Shown: positions 1-8,481, numbered from the stretch's first letter. The stretch: DNA of 64,000 nucleotides from Methylobacterium sp. (GCA_013823325.1 PNLY01000005.1:50846-114845), one strand, 5' to 3'. Notes: generated by a model from the sequence alone, not told the origin. Program-made: numbers and translations.

Positions 1-258
1 GAAGCCCTTGGCGTCGGTGAGCGGGCTCGGCGTCGTCGCCGTGCTCGCCAGCAAGGGCGCCTCGATCGCCAGCAGGATGCCGGTCACGCTCGGCGTGGTC
101 GAGACGATGCGCAGCGGCTTCCTGGTCAGCGTCAGTTCGCCGGCGGCGTGCCGGATGGTGCGGGGCCAATTGGCCTCCTGGCTGCTGGCCGGCTGGCCGC
201 TCCCGCCAAGTCCAACTGCGATGGTGATGATGGCGATGAAGAGCTTGATCAGGGGCAT
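1..258 (-). CDS. fepB: FepB-like ferric-siderophore periplasmic binding protein, N-terminal part (runs off the left edge)
   Basis: This is the N-terminal 86 codons of a periplasmic binding protein that delivers ferric catecholate to an ABC importer. A hydrophobic signal segment (IKLFIAIITIAVGLGG) is followed by WPRTIRHAAGEL, then RIVSTTPSVTGILLAIEAP and a TTPSPLTDAKGF segment. This matches the start of E. coli FepB (RIVST...LTGSLLAIDAP...GATTP) nearly position for position. The gene diverges from the FepC-like ATPase, so the binding protein and ATPase share one intergenic control region. Permease genes (fepD/fepG type) are not in the window and probably lie further left. The ATG was chosen because the signal peptide begins right after it. 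The call is firm at family level; the exact ligand is inferred from the neighbouring DHB genes. Confidence 0.88.
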   Translation of the reverse strand, partial: MPLIKLFIAIITIAVGLGGSGQPASSQEANWPRTIRHAAGELTLTRKPLRIVSTTPSVTGILLAIEAPLLASTATTPSPLTDAKGF

Positions 259-292
259 CGTCGGTATCTGGGCTGTGTCGGCCTGCGGGTCA

Positions 293-337
293 GGAACAAG
301 CTCCGACCATTGTTCCGCATGTCAGCGCATATGCGCT
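293..337. promoter_or_regulatory. Two inverted repeats in the fepB/fepC divergent promoter region
   Basis: The 257-base gap between the divergent fepB and fepC-like genes holds GGAACAA-N10-TTGTTCC (293-316) and, 7 bases further on, a perfect 14-base palindrome AGCGCATATGCGCT (324-337). Both lie 35-80 bases upstream of the fepB start. They could be operators for an iron-responsive or other regulator. Neither matches the classical Fur 19-mer, so the regulator is not assigned. Confidence 0.35.
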
Positions 338-515
338 TCATCCCCCATGACGGATCGTATTCCGCCATGCAATATGGACTGGGATCAGGCAGTCAGTTAT
401 CGAACGTAAAACCGCTGACGGTGACTGCTTTACCACAACTAGAGCCGAAAGGGATGCCGTCGAAGGCCACGAATTCGAGGACATCGACTGTAGATTGGAA
501 GAATTGAAAAGTACT

Positions 516-1346
516 ATGCAGCCAGACTCTCGCCTCCACGCCGATGCGCTGACGCTCCGCTACGAGGCGCGCACGATCTCGACCGGCCTCTCGCTCTCGA
601 TCGCCGACGGCTCGTTCACCGTGATCGTCGGCTCCAACGCCTGCGGCAAGTCGACCCTGCTGCGGGCCCTGTCGCGCTTGCTCACGCCAGCCGCCGGCCA
701 GGTGATCCTCGACGGCAGGCAGATCGGCGAGCGCCCGGCCAAGGAAGTCGCCAGGCGGCTCGGCCTGCTGCCGCAGAGCGCCATTGCCCCGGATGGCATC
801 ACCGTTGCCGACCTCGTCGCCCGCGGCCGTTACCCGCATCAATCCTTCCTGCGGCAATGGTCAAGGGCAGACGAGATGGCGGTCGCCGCTGCGATGCGGG
901 CGACGCGCGTCGATACGCTTTCGACGCGCCCGGTCGACGAGCTTTCCGGGGGCCAGCGCCAGCGGGTCTGGATTGCGATGGTTCTGGCGCAGGAGACGCC
1001 GATCCTGCTGCTCGACGAGCCGACGACCTTCCTCGACATTGCCCACCAGATCGAGCTGCTCGACCTGCTCGCCGAGCTCAACGCGCAGGGGCGGACGATC
1101 GTCGCAGTGCTGCACGATCTCAATCAGGCCTGCCGCTACGCCTCGCATCTCGTCGCGATGAAGGACGGCGCGATCGTCGCCGAGGGCAGCCCGGCAGACA
1201 TCGTCACGGCGGAGCTGATCGAGCAGGTCTTCGGCCTGCCCTGCATTGTCACCCCCGATCCGATCGCGGGAACCCCGCTGATCGTGCCCAGGGGACGGGG
1301 ACGGGGCCGGGCATCGCATCCCATCGAACGTTCGAAGTCGTCATGA
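516..1346 (+). CDS. fepC: Ferric-siderophore ABC transporter ATPase (FepC family)
   Basis: This is the cytoplasmic ATPase that would power ferric-siderophore import across the inner membrane. The 276-residue product has Walker A GSNACGKST (about residue 39), the ABC signature LSGGQRQR, Walker B ILLLDEPTTFLD and the switch histidine in VLHDLNQACRYA, all in the form typical of FepC/FhuC. An in-frame TTG lies 21 bases upstream, but the ATG is preferred: the homologous part begins right after it and a GGAAG lies upstream. The stop overlaps the start of the next gene (ATGA), so the two are translationally coupled. It is divergent from fepB. The assignment to catecholate rather than another siderophore comes from the surrounding DHB cluster. 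Confidence 0.88.
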   Translation: MQPDSRLHADALTLRYEARTISTGLSLSIADGSFTVIVGSNACGKSTLLRALSRLLTPAAGQVILDGRQIGERPAKEVARRLGLLPQSAIAPDGITVADLVARGRYPHQSFLRQWSRADEMAVAAAMRATRVDTLSTRPVDELSGGQRQRVWIAMVLAQETPILLLDEPTTFLDIAHQIELLDLLAELNAQGRTIVAVLHDLNQACRYASHLVAMKDGAIVAEGSPADIVTAELIEQVFGLPCIVTPDPIAGTPLIVPRGRGRGRASHPIERSKSS

Positions 1347-2614
1347 CCAAGCAGCTTCATATCGGACTGAGCCTGACGCCGACCTGGCTGAAAGGCCGGG
1401 CCGCGGATGATCCGGACACCAGGCCGGGCGATCCCGTCGAATTCAACCTCGCGCTGACCCGGATGGCCGAGCGGGCCAAGCTCGATTTCGTGTTCAAGCC
1501 CGACTATCTCCTGCTGCATCCGGGCGCCGCCGGCAGCGGTTTCGTCGGCCTCGACCCGACGCTGCTGCTGACCGCGCTCGCCTGCCGGACCGACAGAATC
1601 GGCCTCGTCACCACCATCTCGACCAGCTTCAACCCGCCTTTCGTGGTGGCGCGCCAGATCCAGTCGCTGCACTGGATCAGCAAGGGGCGTGTCGGCCTCA
1701 ACATCGTCACCTCGATCGAGGGCGCGGAGAATTTCGGCGATGCGCCGATGCCGCCGCCAGAGGTCCGCTATCGCAAGGCGGCCGAGTTCACTGAGGTCAT
1801 GCGCAAGCTCTGGCGGAGCTATCCGCATAAGGCGCTGACGGGCGGAGCGCCGAGTGCGGCGATCGATCACCGCGGCGAGTTCTTCAGCGTGAAGGGGCCG
1901 CTCAACGTTCCCGGCCACGCGGCGGGTCCGCCGCCTCTGTTCCAGGCCGGCGCCTCCGATATCGGGCGCGACTTCGCCTCCTCGATCGCCGACGCAACCT
2001 TCGCCGCCATGCCCGACCGCGAGGCCGGCATCGAGCTACGCGGCGACCTGCGCCGACGCGCGCAGGGGCATGGCCGCAGCCCGGATTCGGTGCGGGTGCT
2101 GCCGGGCCTGCATTTCTTCCTCGCCGAGACGCGCGAGGAGGCCTGGGCGCTGCATGCGCGGGCGCACGCCCATCTCACCGCCGAGCAGCGGCGCAAAATG
2201 GTGCAGTCCGTCCTCGGGCTCGACCTCGGCGACTTGCCCCCCGAGGCGCGGGTGACGCCGCAGATGCTGCCCCCGCCCGACACGCCGGTGCGCAGCCGCA
2301 CCCATGCCGAGCTGCTGCGACGCTTCATCGAGACGAACGAGCCGACGGTGGCGCAGGTGCTGGCGCGGCCGGAAGTGGTCGGCTCGGCCCATTGGGTCTG
2401 CGTCGGCACCGTCGACGACGTCCTCACCGAGATCACTGCCTGGTTCGAGGCGGGAGCGATCGACGGCGTGATCGCGATCCCCGGCGGCTCCATGCAGTCG
2501 CTGCGCCTGTTCCTGGAGGAGCTGGTGCCGGCGCTGGCGCGGCGCGGCCTGTTCCGCAGCGACTATGACGGTACGACGCTGCGCCAGCATCTGCGGATCG
2601 ATGCGGAATCGTAG
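1343..2614 (+). CDS. LLM-class flavin-dependent monooxygenase (NtaA/SnaA/DszA family)
   Basis: The 423-residue product is a bacterial-luciferase-like, FMNH2-dependent monooxygenase of the nitrilotriacetate monooxygenase component A group. Supporting segments are HIGLSLTPTWL at the start, LDFVFKPDYLLLHP, FVGLDPTLLLTALA, IGLVTTISTSFNPPFVVARQ and GRVGLNIVTSIEG, the usual TIM-barrel layout with the family's NxVTS motif. Such enzymes need reduced FMN from a separate reductase; none is adjacent. Its ATG overlaps the FepC-like stop by four bases, tying it to siderophore uptake. Oxidative breakdown of the imported siderophore or of another chelator to release iron is an inference only; a sulfur or chelator catabolism enzyme that happens to be coupled is the alternative. 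Confidence 0.85.
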   Translation: MTKQLHIGLSLTPTWLKGRAADDPDTRPGDPVEFNLALTRMAERAKLDFVFKPDYLLLHPGAAGSGFVGLDPTLLLTALACRTDRIGLVTTISTSFNPPFVVARQIQSLHWISKGRVGLNIVTSIEGAENFGDAPMPPPEVRYRKAAEFTEVMRKLWRSYPHKALTGGAPSAAIDHRGEFFSVKGPLNVPGHAAGPPPLFQAGASDIGRDFASSIADATFAAMPDREAGIELRGDLRRRAQGHGRSPDSVRVLPGLHFFLAETREEAWALHARAHAHLTAEQRRKMVQSVLGLDLGDLPPEARVTPQMLPPPDTPVRSRTHAELLRRFIETNEPTVAQVLARPEVVGSAHWVCVGTVDDVLTEITAWFEAGAIDGVIAIPGGSMQSLRLFLEELVPALARRGLFRSDYDGTTLRQHLRIDAES

Positions 2615-2621
2615 AGCGGCT

Positions 2622-3374
2622 TCAGCCACCCGAATCCCGCGTCGCCGCCTGCGCCGCGGCGAACAGGGCGGCGCGATGCCCCTCGGCCTCGGCCGTCTTG
2701 ACGAAAGAGACGGTGGTGACGACGCAGGCGATCTCGCCGAGCGCATTAAAGACCGGAGCAGCCTTGCCGGTCAGCAGCGAGAACAGGTGTTCGTTCAGCT
2801 CCGCACCGCCGTCGCGCCTGACGGCGTCGAGCATCTCGGCCGGCGGGCGGCTGCCTCGGAAGGAGGCCGGCTGCAGTTTGCGCGCCGCAGCGATCGCCTC
2901 TTTCGGCAGATGCGCCTGGAAGACGAAGCCGCAGGCGGTGTTGTCGACCGGCAGGACGTCGCCCAGCGTCACCGTGCTGAGCGCGAAATCGGTGTTGCGG
3001 TACCAGCGCACGATCGTCGGACCGCGCTCGGTCCAGATCGCGACGCCGCAGCTGGCGGCGATATCGGAGGCCAGCGTCTTCATCGCCCGCGCTGCGACCT
3101 CGACGGCGTCGATGCGCCTGAGCGCACGGACCCCGATGCTGAGCGCCACGGGGCCGAGGTCGTAATGGCCGGTGACCTCGTCCTGCGCCGCAAGCCCCTC
3201 CCGCACCAGGCTCTGCATATAGCGATGGGCGGTGGACGTGCCGGTACCCGCGCGCCGCGCGACCTCGCCCAGCACCAGAGGCCCGTCGGCCTTGGCCAGG
3301 ATGTCGAGGAAGCGGGCGGCGATCGAGACCGACTGGATCGTTGCCGAACGTTTGGTGCTGAGGCTGGTCGTCAT
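2622..3374 (-). CDS. IclR-family transcriptional regulator
   Basis: The 250-residue protein has an N-terminal winged helix (SVSIAARFLDILA, LGEVARRAGTGTSTAHRYMQSLVREGL, about residues 12-70) and a C-terminal IclR effector domain (RTDFAL-type segment, VDNTACGFVF, FNALGEIACVVTTVSF). I chose the ATG giving MTTSLSTKRS because the upstream 72 codons of the open frame show no domain and lie in the divergent promoter region. It converges on the flavin monooxygenase with a 7-base gap and is divergent from the TonB receptor, so it may control either. IclR proteins usually sense small organic acids; control of a siderophore receptor would be unusual. Confidence 0.85.
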   Translation of the reverse strand: MTTSLSTKRSATIQSVSIAARFLDILAKADGPLVLGEVARRAGTGTSTAHRYMQSLVREGLAAQDEVTGHYDLGPVALSIGVRALRRIDAVEVAARAMKTLASDIAASCGVAIWTERGPTIVRWYRNTDFALSTVTLGDVLPVDNTACGFVFQAHLPKEAIAAARKLQPASFRGSRPPAEMLDAVRRDGGAELNEHLFSLLTGKAAPVFNALGEIACVVTTVSFVKTAEAEGHRAALFAAAQAATRDSGG

Positions 3375-3554
3375 GCGAATCGCGGCCGGAAAGCGCGGCA
3401 TATGCCGGCCCGCGCTTTGTGACACCGGGAGCCGGCTGGGGACAAGCACCGCCCTCATTCGAGTGCTTCCAAACACCACGGCGCCCCAGGCCCGAAACTG
3501 CGACCGGAAAAGCACAACGGGCAGGCAATACGGCGGTTCTGTGCCCGCTTCATG

Positions 3555-3598
3555 TTGACATGCGGAATGCATCCCACACTGTAGGATCATTCAGTGTG
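3555..3598 (+). promoter_or_regulatory. Putative receptor promoter with inverted repeat CACACTG-N10-CAGTGTG
   Basis: In the 285-base IclR/receptor gap there is a perfect -35-like TTGACA (3555-3560). It is followed by a 7-base-arm inverted repeat CACACTG (3575-3581) and CAGTGTG (3592-3598), ending about 60 bases before the receptor ATG. A TAGGAT that could act as -10 sits inside the repeat, though the spacing (21 bases) is long. The placement fits an operator for the divergent IclR protein or an iron regulator. No start site has been mapped. Confidence 0.35.
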
Positions 3599-3659
3599 AC
3601 CTCGCGAGCCACGGCCTCGTCCCCAGCCAGCGAGATTTGATCGGGTGGTGGGGAACATC

Positions 3660-5741
3660 ATGTCGTCCAAGCTTGTCCTGATGCGCAGCGTGAGCTTCGC
3701 ATCGCTCATCGCCGTCGCCGCTGCGACGCCGGCCTTCGCGCAGAGCAATCCAGCACCGACGGCGGGGACGATCGAGCTCGATGCGATCACGGTCACCGGC
3801 GAGAAGGTCGAGCGCGACCTCAGGAACACCGCCTCGTCGGTCTCGGTCATCACCGACAAGGACATTGCCCGGGCGAACACCGGAAACGCCACCGTGTCCG
3901 AGATCCTCGTCGGCACGCCCAACGTGACCTACACCGATACGGTCAGCGCCCCGATCATCCGCGGCCAGGACACGCAAGGGCCGCTCACCGGCCAGAATTC
4001 GTTCTGGGGTGGCACGGTGCCGCGCGCCACGATCAATGTCGACGGCCACTATCTCAGCTACAACGAGTTCTATTTCGGCGCCACCTCGCCCTGGGACGTC
4101 AAGAGCATCGAGGTGTTCCGCGGGCCGCAGACGACCTCGCAGGGCGCCAACGCCATCGCCGGCGCGATCATCGTCAACACCAAGGATCCGAGCTTCACCC
4201 CGGAAGCAGGCTTCCTGACCGAATTCGGCAGCTATGCGACGCGGCGCGCGGCGCTGATGCTTTCGGGGCCGATCATCAAGGACCAGCTCGCCGGGCGCAT
4301 CACGCTCGATTATTCCGGCCGCGACACTTTCATCGACTACATCAGCCCGAACTTCCAGACGCGCTATGCCGATCGGGATTTCCGCAATCTGAACCTGCGG
4401 GCCAAGCTGCTCTGGCGCCCAAGCGAGCTGCCCGGGTTCGGGGCGAAGCTCACCTATTCGCGCAACGAGAGCAACCGGCCGAGCCAAGAGGCAGCCTCGG
4501 CGCCATTCGACCGGCTGAAGCACATCACCACGACGATGCCGAGCTTCCGGCAGAACAGCAATACCGGCATCCTCGACCTCAGCTACGATTTCGGCAACCG
4601 CTTCAAGGTCTTCAACCAGACCCAATACACCGACCTGTCGGTGAGCCGGAAGACCGGCCTGCTCGGCAATGGCGACGCCTATATCGACCAACGCAACATC
4701 TCGAACGAGCTCAGGGTAACCTATGGCGACCAGAGCGACGTGCTCAGCGGCGTTGCCGGCATCTACTACGCCCACACCAAGACGGACGAGATCCTCTATC
4801 TCACCGGTCAGTCGACCTTCGACGACACCAAGCGCAATCTCGGCGTCTTCGGCGAGTTCAGCTACCGCCTGACCGACCGTTGGACCTTCACCGGCTCGCT
4901 GCGCTTCCAGCAGGACCAGATCGAGCGCGTCGGCCGCACCGTTTTCGCGGCGCAGGGCGTCGACTATGACAAGACCTTCCAGGCCGTGCTGCCGAAGGCC
5001 TCGATCGCCTATGCGGTGACGCCCGACTGGACCGTCGGCGCGATGGTCAATCGCGGCTACAATCCCGGCGGCGTCTCGCTCAACCTCACCGCCGGCCGCT
5101 GGCAGCCGTTCAAGGAGGAGACGCTGTGGAACTATGAGCTGTTCACCCGCGCCAGCCTGCTGAACAACCGGCTGAATGTCAGCGGCAACCTGTTCTACAC
5201 CGACTTCCAGAACGCCCAGTACTTCATCCCGGTCGTGCTCACGACGGGCGTGGTCCAGTCCTATGCGATCAATGCCGAGAAGGCCCATGCCTATGGCCTC
5301 GAGGTCAGCGCTGACTATCGCCTGCTCGACAATCTGACCCTGAAGGCCGGCGCCGGCCTGCTGCGCACCGAGATCGACAAGATCTCCGCCAATACCGGCT
5401 ACAAGGGCAACGAGTTCGCGAAGTCGCCAGGCTACATGCTGAGCTTCGGCGTGAGCTGGGACGTCACCAGCAAGCTCAACCTAACCGCCCAGCTGCGCCA
5501 CACCGACGGCTACTATTCCGACGTCGCCAATACGCGCCTTTACCTGATCAAGCCCTATACGATCGCCGACATGCGCGCGAGCTACCAGGTCGCCGACAAT
5601 CTGCAGGTCTATGGCTACGTGAAGAACATCTTCGACGAACGCGCGCCGACTTATATGCAGCAGAACCGCGGCATCGGCGGCACCGAGGCGAGCATGACCG
5701 AGCCGCGCATGTTCGGCGCCGGCATCAAGGGCACGTTCTGA
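3660..5741 (+). CDS. TonB-dependent outer-membrane siderophore receptor
   Basis: The 693-residue product carries a Sec signal peptide ending ATPAFAQ, a TonB-box-like IELDAITVTG just after it, a plug domain (VSVITDKDIARAN, APIIRGQDTQGP, SIEVFRGPQTTSQGANAIAG, about residues 50-180) and a beta-barrel ending in aromatic-rich strands and a C-terminal phenylalanine (FGAGIKGTF). This is the standard layout of a ferric-siderophore receptor that passes its ligand to the periplasmic binding protein. The ATG is preferred over an in-frame GTG 15 bases upstream because a GGTGGGGA ribosome-binding site precedes it and the signal peptide starts there. Its place in the DHB cluster suggests a ferric catecholate ligand. 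Confidence 0.92.
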   Translation: MSSKLVLMRSVSFASLIAVAAATPAFAQSNPAPTAGTIELDAITVTGEKVERDLRNTASSVSVITDKDIARANTGNATVSEILVGTPNVTYTDTVSAPIIRGQDTQGPLTGQNSFWGGTVPRATINVDGHYLSYNEFYFGATSPWDVKSIEVFRGPQTTSQGANAIAGAIIVNTKDPSFTPEAGFLTEFGSYATRRAALMLSGPIIKDQLAGRITLDYSGRDTFIDYISPNFQTRYADRDFRNLNLRAKLLWRPSELPGFGAKLTYSRNESNRPSQEAASAPFDRLKHITTTMPSFRQNSNTGILDLSYDFGNRFKVFNQTQYTDLSVSRKTGLLGNGDAYIDQRNISNELRVTYGDQSDVLSGVAGIYYAHTKTDEILYLTGQSTFDDTKRNLGVFGEFSYRLTDRWTFTGSLRFQQDQIERVGRTVFAAQGVDYDKTFQAVLPKASIAYAVTPDWTVGAMVNRGYNPGGVSLNLTAGRWQPFKEETLWNYELFTRASLLNNRLNVSGNLFYTDFQNAQYFIPVVLTTGVVQSYAINAEKAHAYGLEVSADYRLLDNLTLKAGAGLLRTEIDKISANTGYKGNEFAKSPGYMLSFGVSWDVTSKLNLTAQLRHTDGYYSDVANTRLYLIKPYTIADMRASYQVADNLQVYGYVKNIFDERAPTYMQQNRGIGGTEASMTEPRMFGAGIKGTF

Positions 5742-5836
5742 ACGAGCGCACTCGGCGCATCTGACAGTCATGGGCCGGCGGAGCGATTGCGCCCGCCGCG
5801 CCCCTGTCACTCCTAATGTCCTGCAAGGAGGTTCGT

Positions 5837-6874
5837 ATGAACGACCTGTCGCGCCCGGCCGCGCCACCGCCCGGCCCGCCTTTGCGCCTGCTCCGGCAGA
5901 TCGCCGCCTATCGCACTTCCCATTGCATCCGCACCGCGGTCGAACTCGGCCTCCCCGCCTTGCTGCAGGAAAGGCCACAGACCGCCGGCGAGCTCGCCGA
6001 ACGCATCGACGGCAAGGCCGAGCTGCTGGCACGGCTGCTTGGGCACCTCGTCAATGAAGAGGTGATCGGTCGCGATGATGCAGGCCGCTATGTCGCCCTG
6101 CCGACGACGCGCGCTCTCGTTCCCGGCCATCCCCATTCGCTGGTGCCTTGGGTCCGTTTCGAGCTCGATCCGCTGCATGGGCGCGCCTGGGAGCGACTCG
6201 GCGAGCAGATCAGGGGCGGCACGCCTGCCTTCGAGCTCGCCCATGGCAGCCCATTCTTCAGCTGGCTAGGCCAGGATGAACCGGCGCAGGAGCGCTTCGA
6301 CATCCAGATGCGCGCGATCGCGACGGCCCTGATCGGTGTCGCGGTGCGCCACATCCAGTTCGCTGCTGCCGAGACGATCGTCGATGTCGGCGGCGGCGAC
6401 GGTTCGCTGCTGGCGGAATTGCTGAGCCGCAATGCCGGCACCACCGGCGTACTCTACGAGCTGCCGCGGGCGACCGAAGCGCTCAATCCGCGCTTCGCCG
6501 AGCTGGTGCAGGCCGGACGCGCCCGGGTGCAGCACGGCTCGTTCTTCGACGAGATCCCGTCCGGCGGCGACGCCTATGTCTTCAGCCGGATCCTGCACGA
6601 CTTCGACGACGAGGCCGCCGGCCGCATCCTCGCCAACGCGAAAGCCGCGACCAAGGGACCGGAGCGTTTCGTCGTGGTCGACATCATGGTCGATCCCGCT
6701 CGCGCCAGGCCGAACGAGACTTCGCAGGATCTGCTGATGATGGTGCTGATGGGCGGAAGGGAGCGCAGCGCCGGCGAGTTCTCGCAGCTGCTGATCGACA
6801 ACGGTTTCGAGACCGCCTCGGTCACGCCGACCGCGTCGCCCTTCCACATCCTCGAGTTCCGCCACCCACGCTGA
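5837..6874 (+). CDS. SAM-dependent O-methyltransferase (family 2, dimerization domain plus Rossmann domain)
   Basis: The 345-residue protein has an N-terminal helical dimerization domain (LRLLRQIAAYRTSHCIRTAVELGLPALL, RLLGHLVNEEVIG) and a C-terminal class I methyltransferase fold with SAM motif DVGGGDGSLL (183-192), acidic loop LYELPRA and RILHDFDDE around His254, the usual catalytic histidine of plant-type and CrtF-like O-methyltransferases. The start is fixed by a consensus AAGGAGG five bases upstream; a longer frame that starts earlier is not needed. It follows the receptor and converges on entD. Methylation of a catechol or of another cluster intermediate is possible, but no methylation is needed for known vibriobactin-type products, so its substrate is unknown. 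Confidence 0.82.
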   Translation: MNDLSRPAAPPPGPPLRLLRQIAAYRTSHCIRTAVELGLPALLQERPQTAGELAERIDGKAELLARLLGHLVNEEVIGRDDAGRYVALPTTRALVPGHPHSLVPWVRFELDPLHGRAWERLGEQIRGGTPAFELAHGSPFFSWLGQDEPAQERFDIQMRAIATALIGVAVRHIQFAAAETIVDVGGGDGSLLAELLSRNAGTTGVLYELPRATEALNPRFAELVQAGRARVQHGSFFDEIPSGGDAYVFSRILHDFDDEAAGRILANAKAATKGPERFVVVDIMVDPARARPNETSQDLLMMVLMGGRERSAGEFSQLLIDNGFETASVTPTASPFHILEFRHPR

Positions 6875-6896
6875 GGCGGGTGGCGCGTCGATTCGA

Positions 6897-7568
6897 TCAA
6901 ACCAGGATCAGCACCCGCGTCAGCAGCAGGTCGCCGCGGCGCGCGAAGCGGGCTTCGATCTCGCTGCCGGCCGGGAACTCCGGCGACAGCTCCTCGACGA
7001 GGCGCAGGCGCGCCCTGCCCTGCGCATCCCAGGCGATCAACTCGGAAGCGTGGAAGGACATCGGCTGGCGCAGCAGCGGATGCAGCGCCTTGAACAAGCT
7101 CTCCTTGGCCGAGAAGGCCAGCGTCACCGAGAAGGGGGCATTCCCGAGACGACGGCGCTCCCGAGGCGTCAGTGCCTCGGATGCGACCTCGCTCGCCCCC
7201 TGCCCGTCCATGACCCGCTCGATATCGACGCCGAGGCCGCGGCAGGCGCCGGCGCGCGCCGCGAGGGCGATGGCGACCTCGCCGGTATGCGAGATCGAGC
7301 CGACGATACGGTCGGGCCAGACCGGAGAGCGGTCGGACGCCATGCCGGGACAGGCGCCCTGCCCGGTCAGCAAGCGCAGGGCCTCACTGGCGCAGCGTCG
7401 CCCTGCCAGCCATTCGGCGCGACGCCGGGGTGCGGCGCGCGCGATGCGATCCGGCAGGACGATACCAGAACCAACTAGGCCGCACCCGCGCGAGAACCGC
7501 AGCGCGACGCAACGATAGTCGACGGGCTCGTCCTGCCAGGGATGGAGCAGCTCCGGTTCGCTCTCCAC
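6897..7568 (-). CDS. entD: 4'-phosphopantetheinyl transferase EntD
   Basis: This enzyme attaches the phosphopantetheine arm from CoA to the carrier domains of EntB and the NRPS proteins. The 223-residue protein shows the EntD/Sfp-type blocks in order: RRAEWLAGRRCA, VGSISHTGEVAIA, LGVDIERV (metal-binding Asp and Glu) and LAFSAKESLFKALHP. It is the last gene of the entC-entE-entB-entD run, 12 bases after entB, so it is co-transcribed with its substrates. Length and motifs match the EntD group rather than the longer Sfp group. Confidence 0.92.
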   Translation of the reverse strand: MESEPELLHPWQDEPVDYRCVALRFSRGCGLVGSGIVLPDRIARAAPRRRAEWLAGRRCASEALRLLTGQGACPGMASDRSPVWPDRIVGSISHTGEVAIALAARAGACRGLGVDIERVMDGQGASEVASEALTPRERRRLGNAPFSVTLAFSAKESLFKALHPLLRQPMSFHASELIAWDAQGRARLRLVEELSPEFPAGSEIEARFARRGDLLLTRVLILV

Positions 7569-7580
7569 CAGCGCTCCGGC

Positions 7581-8453
7581 TCAAGCCGCCAGGCGGCGCT
7601 GCTCGATCAGCGCCCACCAGCCGTTCAGCGTCGGCACGCGGGCGAGATCGTCGAAGCCGACGGTGACGCCGCGCTCCTTCAATTCGCCGGCGAGCACCAT
7701 GACCTGCACCGAATCGAGCCCGTAGAAGATCAGGTTCTCGTCAGGATCGAGTTCGGTCTCGTCCTCGACCAGCTCGAGCACGCGCGCCTGCAGCCATTCG
7801 CGCGTCGCCTGCGGACGCTCCGCCACACCCGCAAGACTGTCGGTCGAAACCAGCGCGCCGCAGCGCGTCGCGACATAGCGCAGCGCCATCAGATGCTCGG
7901 CCTCGGAGAAATCGGCGACGGCGTCACCGACCAGAAAGGGCTGGATATCGCTCATGAAGGCGTCGACCGCCGTCACCATGCAGCCGATATGGGCGTAGAC
8001 GCCGCCAATCACGAGCTGATCACGACCGAGTATCCGCATCCGCTCCAGCAGGTCGGAGCGCTTGAAGGCGCTGTAGCGCCATTTGGTCAGGACGATGTCC
8101 TCGGGCCCCGGCGCCAGCTCGGCGACAACCTCCTGGAGATCGGGCGCGGCCACGGTGAGGCCCGGCCCCCACATGTCGTTGAGCAGAGCGCGATCTCCAT
8201 GCGGCTGTTCATGCGGCTGGGCGGTGTAGACGACCGGCACGCCATTGGCCCGCGCCCAGGCGCGCAGGCGCACGAGATTGCCGATCAGCTGCGGCAGCAG
8301 CCGGCCCTTCGCGTCGTAGAAGCGCAGGAAATAGCGCTGCATGTCGTGGATCAGCAGGACGGCGCGCTTGGGATCCGGCCGCCATTGCGTGCGGTTGGCC
8401 GGAAAGGCGCTCGCCTGCGGCATCGGGTAGTCGGTGATCTGCGGAATGGCCAT
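7581..8453 (-). CDS. entB: EntB: isochorismatase fused to an aryl carrier domain
   Basis: This protein hydrolyses isochorismate to 2,3-dihydro-2,3-dihydroxybenzoate and carries DHB as a thioester. The first about 215 of 290 residues are the isochorismatase domain (MAIPQITDYP, RAVLLIHDMQRYF, PHEQPHGDRALLNDMWGPGL, LTKWRYSAFKRSDLLE, GVYAHIGCMVTAVDAF). The last 75 form the aryl carrier protein with FYGLDSVQVM, the phosphopantetheine serine at about 248 (E. coli Ser245). The ATG giving MAIPQ was chosen because it matches the EntB N terminus; the open frame upstream runs into entE. It lies 28 bases downstream of entE. The carrier domain looks intact, so it should serve the VibH- and Cy-type enzymes here. 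Confidence 0.95.
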   Translation of the reverse strand: MAIPQITDYPMPQASAFPANRTQWRPDPKRAVLLIHDMQRYFLRFYDAKGRLLPQLIGNLVRLRAWARANGVPVVYTAQPHEQPHGDRALLNDMWGPGLTVAAPDLQEVVAELAPGPEDIVLTKWRYSAFKRSDLLERMRILGRDQLVIGGVYAHIGCMVTAVDAFMSDIQPFLVGDAVADFSEAEHLMALRYVATRCGALVSTDSLAGVAERPQATREWLQARVLELVEDETELDPDENLIFYGLDSVQVMVLAGELKERGVTVGFDDLARVPTLNGWWALIEQRRLAA

Positions 8454-8481
8454 GTGAACTCTCGGATGGATGAGAAGGGGA

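Noticed and set aside
3375-3590. 72-residue N-terminal extension of the IclR regulator
   Set aside because: The extra codons lie in the divergent promoter region and contain no domain; IclR homology begins at the internal ATG.
3591-5288. A 565-codon minus-strand open frame opposite the TonB receptor
   Set aside because: Shadow of the receptor gene; low-complexity repeated residues, no domain.
3660-5741. Assignment of the receptor to a named Vibrio receptor such as ViuA
   Set aside because: Only the plug motifs and TonB box are readable by eye; they do not distinguish one catecholate receptor from another.
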